Shown here piece after piece: positions 12,929 through 24,300 of a DNA stretch of 64,000 bases (the first letter of the stretch is position 1; every line of letters begins with the position of its first letter). This DNA is from Argopecten irradians. Its lineage: Eukaryota; Mollusca; Bivalvia; Pectinida; Pectinidae. The notes beneath the pieces are model-generated. The model worked only from the letters and a program-made list of their open reading frames with translations. It ran no database searches and was not told the DNA's origin. The position numbers and the translations under genes were made by a program. Location: assembly GCF_041381155.1 (NCBI RefSeq), contig NC_091142.1, positions 22,096,362 through 22,160,361 on the forward strand, given 5' to 3'.

Positions 12929-13125
12929 CTAAAATCAAGAGTATATATAACATAAGTAATAATAGGATCCCAAAGCAACTTTAAACTGTTCAGTGTATAT
13001 CTACCTACATGGCATTGTATATTCAGGGGAAGATACTGTAGCAGTGGTCCTGTAACCCGAGATCACCAAAATACTGGGAGGACTGCCAAGATTGTCTCAG
13101 CTAGACCATCAAACATCAATAGGTC

Positions 13126-13200
13126 CTAGCTTGGCTGCAATAGCTCAAAAGACTTTTAGACAGATAATGGTGTCGTCTTTAGAGCTACAATTGGTACTTA
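13126..13200 (-). repeat. Short interspersed repeat (copy 1 of 3)
   Basis: A segment of about 70 bp containing AAAGACGACACCATTATCTG, AAAAGTCTTTTGAGCT and TTGCAGC on the minus strand recurs on the plus strand at 17500-17585 and 25833-25922. Its boundaries and type are unknown. Confidence 0.55.
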
Positions 13201-13392
13201 TTACTGGTAATGGAGCAAAGAAATGATTGTGCACATCATTATTAAAACATCTGTATGGATAGTATCGTAAATTTGTTTTATATCACTCACAATAACTTAC
13301 AGGCAATAAAACTGAACCGTATAAAATATCAAATTCATAGCGAGACATTATTTTTTTCAAATATAAATATGATGGCCTTTTCTAAGTACATA

Positions 13393-15681
13393 CAGTGTAA
13401 CTTCCCAAAACCGAACCTTCTCAAAACCGATCACCTCTAGAAACCAAACATGGATGTCATGTACGGAATGAATTCCTCTTTATTAATTAAGGATTAAAGT
13501 CTCTTTCTGGTGGTTCTATCGAAGGATAAAGTTGAGTAGGGTATCGATATTTGGAATGGACCGCGATGAAACAAATATTGATACCCTACTCAACTTTATC
13601 CTTCGATAGAACCACCAGAAAGAGACTTTAATCCTTATATTTACAGTCTTAACTATTATTTTCATAGCTCAAAATTGACACTTAGTGTTTATGGCATTTA
13701 TAAGACTAAAATTGGATTATATCGTTTGGTTCCGACGGGCATTTGGAACAGCCACTCGAAGTGGCGGAAATTCCCGCCAATTTATCAATGAACATACAAA
13801 TAAAATGAGTTCCGTCTGATGAAGCATATATCTGGTGTTTTCCCGGTATGAAACTATAAATCGTTATATTTATCCGTTGAAAAAAACACCATGATGCAAA
13901 GCAGTTTGGTTTTAATCTTTTGCTTCGTATTATTACACACGCTTACACAATTCATAACGTGGCAGGATATTTAACGTAGTTGTGACGCGGCGTCCGATTC
14001 AAACCGCCTGTGTCAAGGAGGTGTGACAAACAGAGAGTTTCTTCGATTTTGTGATCACTTGAGTTCTACTTAATCAGTTCACGTTTGAAATTACTTGAAT
14101 ACATGGATGTTTTCATAGTTTCATGACATTATTTCCGGATTTTGGAGATTTTCAAATGTATCGGAACGTCGTTTCGAGTAACATGTACAAACACAGGTAG
14201 GCCCACTACTATAAACGTTTACCGCTCTCAAAATGTTAGCTTATATTTATATTGTTGTTTCAAACACTTCAATAAGTATTAGAGATATCTATTACAAGTA
14301 TTGTAAAGCTACAATTGTAGGATTCCGTTTCATTGATATTTCGAAACACCCAAACGTACATTGTGTAGGTAGGCTATAAGTAAGGAGGGCCTACTATCGC
14401 CGATTCACAGTAGATAACGTACAGGACTTGTCTGTCCCGCGAGGTGAACAAAAATGCATTGTCCTGCTTGGTCGTTTTGGTTAAACTTATCCAACTAAAG
14501 ACTGATGTTGTCTTGATATATCTTATCCATTTGCGTACAACCAAAGATGTTAAATGTTGTAGCGAACAACACAGACTCACCGACACACACTCACCGACAC
14601 ACAACATGTAAACATTGCGACGTCATCGGAATGTGCAAAACTGTACATTGTTACAACATTGTTTATTTATCATACCCACGGAAGCATTACTAAAAGAGGT
14701 ACGGTAGTAACATAAACAATGTAACTTTTCTACATTTGTATTAACACACGTACATGTATATGTGTTGAAACCTATTTTGATACCTACATGTTCACCGAAC
14801 GTACGTTCGGTACTGAAAACACCAAAATTTTCTGATTTTGACCATCATAAATTCATCCGCGCGGCTCCAAATCGCGCGTGACATACTCAATCTATCGAGA
14901 AATAAAACTCAGTAGCCTTTGGTAGAAATCAACGGGGTTTATACTATCAATTCACCACTGACTGTAAATATTAGTATATAAAACTTCCCAAAACGGATCC
15001 TTCCCAATTCCGAATACCGGACCGATTTTGAGATCGGAATAGTCAAATGTAACTAAAATACATTTCTGAAAACCGGCCTTACCTGAGCCACACCGATAGA
15101 TTGCATTGAGGTCTGATCAACCGACGGTGAAATACACACGTACCTGTACCATAGTTGTCGCATGCCATGTCCTGGGGCATGTATACAGATGTGAAGGCTA
15201 TAGGTACACGGTAATTATACCCGAGATAGTGGTGAAATTATTTAATCATGTCTATTGTTTAGATATTTAACGAAGGTCTACCACGTGCACGCGGTTTGTT
15301 TACTGTAGGAAAACAAGCAGAGCTAGTAATAAAGAGAAAGTTTCGTATTCAAATCACACGTTTTTTTTATTTACATATAAAAATTATGTAGTTGTCGGAT
15401 AACGTAAATTATCTGGTAATAAAGTTTAAGATTGTTGTAATCCATTCCTTTTAAACGTGTGATTCCCTCTTTTGTGATAACATTCACATTAATAATCAAT
15501 ATCGGTCGGTTTCAACGAACACTAGGCATACATGCGGTACACTAGTGTAAAAAAACGACTTCTGATCGATTAAATCCGGATCGTAATGATCGGTAATCGG
15601 TTCACTTCTCCAAACTGAACCCTCTCTAAACCGGCCGAAATTACATGCACCGACCATGATCTGTTTCGGGAGGTTCCACTG
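13393..15681. mobile_element. 2.3-kb pogo/Tigger-like nonautonomous element (TA target site)
   Basis: The left end CAGTGTAACTTCCCAAAACC and the right end read on the minus strand, CAGTGGAACCTCCCGAAACA, form an imperfect TIR. TA lies directly outside at 13391-13392 and 15682-15683. The CAGTGGAACCTC type of end is characteristic of pogo/Tigger-like elements. Similar phrases (ACTTCCCAAAACGGATCC) recur inside near 14987. No transposase frame is seen. The interior carries the hairpin element 13488-14973, so this is a nested structure. Confidence 0.55.
13488..14973. mobile_element. Hairpin-headed TIR element, copy H1
   Basis: Positions 13488-13637 form a hairpin with 66-nt arms that differ at about one position, around a 17-nt loop. 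The hairpin starts TAAGGATTAAAG and ends CTTTAATCCTTA. Immediately outside its right arm comes TATTTACAGTC, and the same motif returns inverted as GACTGTAAATATTA at 14960-14973. The body between is non-coding. It contains GGAACAGCC, TTCCCGCC and TGACGCGGCG, motifs that also occur in the elements at 36720 or 61048. The hairpin therefore lies outside one of the two terminal repeats. Confidence 0.6.
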
Positions 15682-15683
15682 TA

Positions 15684-16873
15684 TTAAGAATGGTCATAAT
15701 GTTTGTTTAGGACAAAAATATTATATAAATGCATGTATACTCTTCAATTAATTGGAAACCTACAAAAAAGATCAGAAAATTGTGCTCGAGTGATTTTCTG
15801 AGGCAGTGCTCCATTACAACACGTAGGCACCAATTAGTACCCGGTCAACTGTATAGTAGACCGGGTACATATATATATATTCGTTCTAGTCCTAGCTATC
15901 TGGGCTCACGCTACCTATTTGCATTTTCGTTAATAACGAATTGATCTGGCAATTTGCTAAAATAAATTCATCCTAATTCGCAAAAAATGCTAAACTTTTT
16001 CTTCACACACCCGATATCCAATCACAGGACTAAAGCTTCAGACAGTTTTTTCAGTCACATTACTTTCATAGCAAGTCTAAAACAGTTTGATTAATTAATC
16101 AGTTACATTACTGTACCATATATATTTTAATGCTGAAGGGATGTAAAGTAGCAATACGCACGACGTAGTATGGTTTAATGAATGATCAGGATCTTTTGCA
16201 TGTATGTACTTTTCACTTGATGCATAAAAAACATTATTGGATGCTCCTTAGTAATTTAATAGTTTCACAATTTGCTAAATGAAATTCTTATTTTCTAAAG
16301 AGAAAAAAAAACTTTCACAACTTTTGCTTATGCAAACTGGAAAGTTAGTGCGAGCCCAGGCTATCTAAGAGATGTAAAGACTTTTTTGGCCCAACTGTCA
16401 GAGAAGTATAAGCAAGAATACATAAACAGTTAACAAATTACTTTGAAATAGTAGAGTTTAAATTATTCAAGTATTTTTCTTGAAATTGTAGAGTTTAAAT
16501 TATTCAAATATTTTCTTCATACTTTATATGTTATTGTAATTACTTTTTTCTTTATTGATCTACTTTCCTGAGATAAAATAAGTGGTATTTATATTCTACT
16601 TTCCTTAGATAAAAAAGTGATATTTATTTTACCTATCTGAGATAAAATAAGTGGTATTTATTTTTAATGTGATGGAAGATAAGAAGGGCCACCATACATT
16701 ATTTACTGTCTCTTGGTCGCCGGTTTTTCTCTGGTTACTCTGACTTTCCTCTAGCGGAAAAGATTAATCTCTATGGAGATTCCTCATCTTTTATATTCGA
16801 AGGTTTGATAGATGTCTCTCTGAATCTCATTAGTGATTAGGAAAAGATATGTTACATGTACAGACATACTAGC
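15684..16873. other. Intergenic DNA with a SINE-like fragment
   Basis: No gene is seen. Near 15845-15870 there is a small inverted repeat of ACCCGGTC and GACCGGGT. At about 16705-16760 a phrase (TTTCTCTGGTTACTCTGACTTTCC) resembles a SINE tail. Three local tandem units of about 40 bp (GATAAAATAAGTGGTATTTA) lie near 16560-16660. Confidence 0.4.
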
Positions 16874-16875
16874 TA

Positions 16876-19800
16876 CAGTTGGTAGTAGACTAAAGGTTAC
16901 ACCCTTGTGCACACGGAGTGCACGAGGTTTAGACTACAGGTAGACACGGAGTGCACTACGTTTAGACTACAGGTAGACACGGAGTGCACAAGATTTAGAC
17001 TACAGGTAGACACGGAGTGCACAAGATTTAGACTACAGGTAGACACGGAGTGCACTACGTGTGAACACGGTGTCCACTACAGGTGGACATGGTGTCCAGG
17101 TACATTCAGACTTAGACAGACAAGGTGATGTGTTATAGTTAGGGATCGGGGAAGAATACGTTCTTCAATTTGAAATAATACATAGTTATAATTTTTTAGT
17201 GTTTCTTTTTTTAAATTACAACATCTACAATTTAATGTACTATATAATACGATATTTTTTCAGTATACATGAATAAAACCTTTTCACCGCAAAAGTAATA
17301 AAGATTAATTTGTATTCATTAAGTATATGTCTATTTAATTTTATATCAGTAGTTTCCATTTCATATCTTAAATTATCTATATTACGTTTTCAAAAGTCAA
17401 TGTTTTATGGGTAAATTGCATTAAATTTTACATGAAATAGTAAATATAAGTCAAAAACAACTTTGAATTGCGGCAAAAACTAGAACGAATATTCGTACCC
17501 GGCCTACTAAGACGACACCATTTCCTGTCTAAAAGTCTTTTGAGCTACAATCTTGCAGCTACGGCAAAAACCAGTCCTATTGCGCTTTTGAGACACTTGT
17601 TCTTTTATAATTTAAGCTATTAGTAATACAATCATATACCGGGTAATACATAGCTTTTAAATAAAAAGATTTGGTCCCTATCAATCGGTTTTCTAGCGAC
17701 ACCCTTGTAGATCGTCTTTCATAAAATATACACTTTTATAATATTTTTCTTTGCTATATCAAGTTCTAAAAGTATTGTACGTAAAAATAGCTTAATTACA
17801 TATTCTTTATTAAAAACTGAACATCTTTAAAAGATCATGCAGAATAAATCCACTTCAAACTTTATGACGTAGCTATAGTCTACCTACAAGTACCCAATTC
17901 AGTTTGTTTTAATTCTTAATTACCGGTAAACACAATATGTTTATGATCCCAACCCCGCAATTTATCTTGACCGTATATTGCGTCATGGTCCAATAATTAT
18001 AACTTGTCAAACATACAGGTAAGCCACAGTATCCAGCTATACAGGTACCTCAAGGTGACCATCGATAGATGGCCAGAGGGCAGAATCGTTGTCTTCTGTG
18101 TTTGCACGGCTTTATGAGAATGGAGGCAGTATCTTTATATAATATGTGATTTTAGAATTGTTTCAATGGAAGTTTGTTAAGACAAACAAATACACTTTAC
18201 CTTTTAAAAATCATATAGGTTTGTGAGTTTGAAACACAAAAGTACCATTCTTATTAGATACATGTACATGTTTGTTGTAGAGCCTGGGTAAACATGTACA
18301 CCATTTCCCGGGGAGGGGGGGGGTAGATTGGGATGAGGTAAAAACTAGCTGGCAAAACATATAGTAAGTGATGCTGAATACACCTCAATTATTGTCATGA
18401 CAGACAGCCTTGAAGTGGAGCTGACGGGAGCTGTACAATGCGTAAATCAAGCATGTCTGTCACAACCTTGAATTTACCAATAATACATGTATATATTATA
18501 ATCAAAATTAATTTAGATTATGTACTTATTCAACATTGTAATATGGTATTTTATATACATAGTCATGATAATCAGGTTTCTGATATATGTAAAAAGCCAG
18601 TGTAAAAAAAATTAAATTAATGAAAAGATATTGGATGAAATATGATTTTCCAATAATTTTGAAATAAATGTTTTAGTTAATTATACACTTGGTATTTTGA
18701 TTATTTTTTTATTTTAATATATAAAGCTTCATTATCAAATAAATTAAAATGCACTACCAGTTAAAATACATATCCCTATTGACTACCATTGTTGTATAAC
18801 TGTTCGTATTTGTGTGATGAGTACAATGTATATGTAGAGAGGCTGCCGCCTAAGTACAGCATGCTATAAATGGACCTCCTGGGGTTGGGATAAGGTACTT
18901 CATTTATACAGGTGTTGTTAGTCTGTGATACACTTGACTGAACATATTGAAGGGGTGCCCAAAGAAGGCCCCAGGCCCCTGGCCCCACTCTGACCAATGT
19001 TAGGTAATTTAGATTATCATATCCGTGTGGTTGATGGAACAGTATGAAGTCCAAGTGACCATGGCAACTGCAGTCCTAGCCTAGGGGTCTACCTTTCGAG
19101 CAGGCATATTTTAAGTGTACAATATACTATGTATACATGTATGGATCACACATTGTAAAGAAGGTCATAATAGGATATTGTCAAATTATCAGAGTTTCTA
19201 GAATTAAAATAATTGTGACAAATTCAGAATCTAATCAACAACTATGAATCTACAGTTTAAATGGGTAGAAGTTGGATTTATTTTGATTGTCTGTTTAATT
19301 TATTATCAGGCATGTGACCTACATTTTTCCGATCGGTACTTTGAACAGTGTTGATACTAAATTTTTGCTTTCTATAAGCCAGTGCTTACAGGTTCCTCAA
19401 TCGGTTGACACAATAAAATGCTATTTCTAATGCCGATTTTTAACGTCTATGGACGAATGCCGATTTTTAACGTATATGGACGATTTCACATATTTTCAAT
19501 GCTTTGCAACGCGCCAGGTTCTATGTAGCAAATGTATACGTATTATACATTTGACAGGATTAAAACTATTTCGCGCACCTTGCCGTTTAGAAAACTATAT
19601 TCCATGCATACATAGTAAAACATCTTATGAAGAATTTAATTTGTTTATGTTTATCATGATGTCCTTGCTTTTATTATGCCCATCAATATATCCTTTTTTA
19701 TCAAAATATTTTGCCGATCAAAATATCTCTTGGGCGACGATTTGCTAACACTGAAAATCTTACTTCCTGCAAGGTTCATCACTTTATGCGTTCGAAAAAG

Positions 19801-20430
19801 AATTTCATCTTTAAACTACATATCACTAGCTAAGAAAAATAGTTTTTACTGGGAAAATGCGGACTTGAACTATCCATTGATGAGACATAACCAGTACGTG
19901 GTTTACCGTGGTTTACCGTACGCAGTTAATTTGCTTTTATAACTTCTAATAAACGTCATTATTTATAAATTAAATTGTATGATAATATATATTGATACAT
20001 TTTACTTTATATGTATCTATTCAAATAAACATTACAGTACGAATGATTTCCAGTAATTAACGGCAATTTTATGTTGCAATAAATATTATGTTTCTGATCG
20101 CAATAAATATTTCTATCTGTCAAAGTCCATATAGACTGCAGAATAAATACATATTTTCTCATATCTCTGTGGCACATCATCTAGTCTGTCTGTGGTCTTG
20201 ATGTAGTGGACATTTTACCTGGACACGATGTCCACCTGTAGTGGACACCGTGTTCACACGTAGTGCACTCCGTGTCTACCTGTAGTCTAAATCTTGTGCA
20301 CTCCGTGTCTACCTGTAGTCTAAACCTCGTGCACTCCGTGTCTACCTGTAGTCTAAACCTCGTGCACTCCGTGTCCACTCGTAGTTCACACCGTGTGCAC
20401 AATGTGTAACCTTTAGTCTACTACCAACTG
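16876..20430. mobile_element. 3.55-kb TA-flanked element with repeat-built 250-bp TIRs
   Basis: The left end CAGTTGGTAGTAGACTAAAG is repeated exactly, inverted, at 20411-20430, with TA outside both ends (16874-16875 and 20431-20432). Terminal repeats run to about 17125 on the left and from about 20180 on the right. Each carries several 33-bp direct repeats (GTAGACACGGAGTGCAC plus RAGRTTTAGACTACAG) and then a diverged block with GTGTCCACTACAGGTGGACA. The interior shows no convincing transposase. It holds a short interspersed repeat at 17500-17585 and AT-rich filler, so the element is nonautonomous or has lost its gene. Confidence 0.75.
17500..17585 (+). repeat. Short interspersed repeat (copy 2 of 3)
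   Basis: It shares AAGACGACACCATTTCCTGT, AAAAGTCTTTTGAGCT and TTGCAGCTA with 13126-13200 (minus) and 25833-25922 (plus). It lies inside the 3.55-kb element. Confidence 0.55.
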
Positions 20431-20432
20431 TA

Positions 20433-21314
20433 CTGTTGTAGTGGAAAAGATATAACCTGCTGACTGACTTTCAATCACAAAGTGATATCTTTTCAGTACA
20501 TCAAAAACTGTTGAATAATCTACACCAATTCATGTATACTGGTTAGAATGGACATCAATTCATACCAGTTCATACATGTCAAGAAAAAGTACTGCGATAA
20601 AGAACATAAAATGTACACATTAAATGTCTAACAGTTACTTGGCGACCTTTGAGCTTTTCAGAGTACAGCCAGTCGAAGTAATTAGAGAATAAAGATGGAC
20701 AATTGTGAGTTTGTCATCATAAGATAAACGTTATATTGTGTCAACCGCAATTGATGTCTGCTGACATTCGCATAAATATGGAATACTTGCCTGAAAATTA
20801 AAACGGGCAAGGACAAACCGGCAAGAATGAGGGCAAGAATTGCGTGCCTTTCGTCAGATTCAAAGAAGCGTTCCGAATGGCCTGGGCAACTATAAAATTG
20901 GAAAGTGCACGAAGAATATATTCCGGAATAAATAGAAAAATATAATTTTATTCTGTAATTATATATATATAATGTACCATGAATGGCTTTGTAATTTTTA
21001 TGAAAATCAGGAATACTCTGAAGCGGAAACGTATTTATAATTTAGAAAATGTCAATTCTTAACATAAGTCTCTGATTACTTTAACGACGTGAAATATGTT
21101 TTAGAGCGTTTATCATGTACATTTCTATAGCTCTTTTTAGCAAGAATTTATATCAAGAACTCGTGGATTGTTTTTTTTTTTTTTTTGATATAAATTTCTA
21201 ATTTGTGATCAACTTTCATTTCACAAAACAACAGCATCATGTCTGGGTCTGTAAATTAGAATATACCTTACTTCGGAAATCTTCAGTTATTTACCTCGGT
21301 TCATCACAAGCATC
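20433..21314. other. Upstream region of the PfpI-family gene
   Basis: No coding sequence is seen. A run of 18 T follows at 21168-21186. The segment just upstream of the ATG at 21315 is presumably promoter and 5' UTR, but no TATA box or other element can be assigned with confidence. Confidence 0.35.
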
Positions 21315-24300
21315 ATGTCGGGTCGTGTTGGGATACTAGCAGAATTTAATTATGAGGATCTTGAGGTAAGGGTAAAATGATTAAATATTTATTGCTAGAC
21401 ATAAAAGTAGCATAGATATTTCATGCAATATCATTGAATCGATATCGTTAAATTCAGACACTGAATATAATTCGAATACGGATTTAAACACCGTTCCGGT
21501 TTAAAATTATTTTCTCCCGGTATTTTGTACATTTTTTCTACTTTCGTTTTGTCTTCCGATTTATATTGATAGATGTTTGTATGATGACGCCATCAAAACG
21601 CGTATACAATTGGTTAGGGGCAATATTTAATCAATGTTCGAGGTTCAATGGCGAGAAAATTACATTTTCAGGAAAACAAATTTAATAAAAAAAACCAAAA
21701 AAAAACAAAAACATTTTGTACATGAACAATGCAGATATATAAATCTATTAGCCTATAGCTACCTGTAAACATTTTTTGCAATTAGGCCTACGTTGTACAT
21801 GGACATGTACTGTAGCGGTGTTTGCGCTTACACCCCCCATACCCCCTTAAAGCATGAAAAGGACCCCACTTTTTGTTGTAAGTCCATTGAAATTATACAC
21901 ATACTGTTACTGTATGTGCATGCATTGTAACGTAATCAGGTGCGCGCGTACATGTACAAACTAGAGGCCGGACAGAAATATTCGAACAAAATGACCGCCG
22001 TAGCGTCATGTGCACATCGATCTTGCTAGAGCTAAACACTCTTATGTGTTGTGATACTGGCCTAATATGACCCTTGGACTTCCGTGCTTCCTTCAGACGG
22101 GGATCGATTGGTATCAACCTTGAATGTATGCTACATCAACGTCTTGCCAGATGGTTTATATTGCGTCAAAAAGCTATGTTTGATGTTGTTGACACAACTT
22201 TTTAGCACGAGCCTTGTGAACCATAGCATTGTCCTGTTGAAAAATATAGTTTTGGTTTGAGAAGTGTATCGCTAAAACTGGCCAAAGTTTTTCTTCCAAT
22301 ATTTCAATATAGTATTACTTTAATGCATTGATGGTTCCATTTATACTACAAACAGTAACAACTCCATGATTGGTAGTTTTTGGTGTGACCGCGGACAGAT
22401 ACAGGCTGGCCGCGGGTATCCCGTCTTTTTCCCTCCTTATCATTACCGATCACGATTTGACTTTCATCAGAAAAAATAACATCTTTCCAATAATTTTCTA
22501 CAGTCAGATAATTAGAAAATTGCAGTCGCACGATGTGTAATGCATCTATAGACAACTTTGAAAATATCTCTTTATTTATCATCACTTGTTGGATATTGTA
22601 CAATACTTGTGTTATGAACATGTATTTATTTACAAAATACCTTAAATACATCAGATGACTCCAATGCTGGCCGGTCCCCTCATCAGGTGGATCCTCCTTC
22701 CTTAGACGTTTCGGCGCTTTCCACGACGTCCTCCAGAGGTGCGTCGGCTGGGTTGATCAGGCCCAACCAGGAACCGGTCGGCTATCGCATCCGCGTGATG
22801 TTATTGCGGGTAGTTGTCTTATTTCTGCCTGTTCATCGCCACGGGCAGCGATGTCTGTCCTTCTGCCATTCGTCACCTTGTGGCTAGCACTGTTGCTGGT
22901 GACCAATCCACTTCTCCTCCCTCTTCCTCCAGATCCAACATCGAGTATCCCACCAGCCTCTACGCTTCCTGTAGCCCGGGTTCCAGACTTCAGAAATGTG
23001 ACAAACTTTGGCCCTTTCGATATCGTCCGCTTTTTCCTCCTTGCACGGTCTAGACTTGCTGCTACTTCCTTGAGGACCTGGTCGTGGCGACATGTGTATC
23101 TTCCATCTGAAAGTGCCACCTGGCATGATGTGAGGACATGTGCCAGGTTAGCTGGTTTCCTGCAAAGTACACATTCAGCGTTGTCCTTGATTCCCCAGGT
23201 GAATTTTTTGGTTGGGCTTGGCAGTAAATCGTAGGTTGACTTCAGCAGGAAGCTAAGTCTGTGACCTTCCATCTTCCAGATATCATTCCAAGATACTTTC
23301 CTCTGCCTCACTCCCTCCCAGTAAGTCCGGCTGCCCTGCTGTCTCATGCTCACTGCCTTCACCTGCCTAGCCTCCTCATCCATCGATCTAATCTCTGCCT
23401 GGGCCATGTCCCTACGTGTCCGTTGGTTTGCACTTCCCCACCTTGGCCTTGTGATGGTCCCCAGGCCAAGGCGCCCTGATGCCACGGACCCTACGATATC
23501 ACCATGCCGAAGTCTTGCCTCTGCTTCCTTCAAAGCCTGTTTAGCGTCCCACTTTCTTCCTGTTCGTGTAACGACCCTCGCTGCTCTGACCTTGTCATCC
23601 GCACTGTCCCTCAACATGATGACCTGACGTGCTTTGGTAACCTTGAACTCCTCCGTTAACGATTTGAGCGGGAGTTGGAGTTTGGTCCATGAGCTGTACA
23701 AGCCTACACTGCTGAAGCTGCGTGGAATATTCAGCCATCTTCGAAGGTGTCCATTGATCATCCTCTCCATTGCCTCTACAGATGTAAGTGGTACTTCGTA
23801 GACAAGCAATGGCCACAAGAGTGTGGGTAGTACGCCATGCTGGTATATCCAGGCTTTGAATTTCCCTGGGAGTCCACTCTTCTCAACTGCCTTTATCCAT
23901 TCTTCTGCCTGCTTCCTCATCTCCACTACACTGTTCCTGTCGTTGAATGAACCATCAAACCACTTGCCAAGGCTCTTCACTGGCTTCTCTGTAACAGTTG
24001 GTATGTCCACTCCTCCGATCTGAAACCTTTCCCCCTTCACCTTGCCTGCCTTAAGAACGAGACTCCGGGACTTGGCTGGTTTGAACCTCATGCGGGCCCA
24101 AGTTATCTGCTCTTCTAGATCTCCCAGAGTCCACCTTCCTTCTACCACCGTCTTAATGGTTATGCTAAGGCAAGAATAAAATTTTATTCTAAATAAATAC
24201 AGTAAAATATATCAAAAGCTGAGTCGCAAAAAGTTTGATCCGGTTTCCTGATTGTTTGAACTGATCCGGGACAAGTTGCTTTGGAGAGGATTCGGCAGGG

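Noticed and set aside
12754-12984. Plus-strand 76-codon frame
   Set aside because: It is antisense to MGST3 coding exon 1, which is certain from the five-exon match.
16907-17128. 73-codon frame with VDTECTRFRLQ repeats, and its twin at 20181-20402 (-)
   Set aside because: These are the 33-bp TIR repeats of the 3.55-kb element read as protein; the twin arises because the repeats are inverted.
18776-19942. Frames of 88-99 codons inside the 3.55-kb element
   Set aside because: There is no transposase motif, no exon borders and composition is AT-driven; not supported as genes.
22687-23627. Plus-strand frames across the LINE
   Set aside because: They are antisense shadows of the continuous LINE frame on the minus strand.
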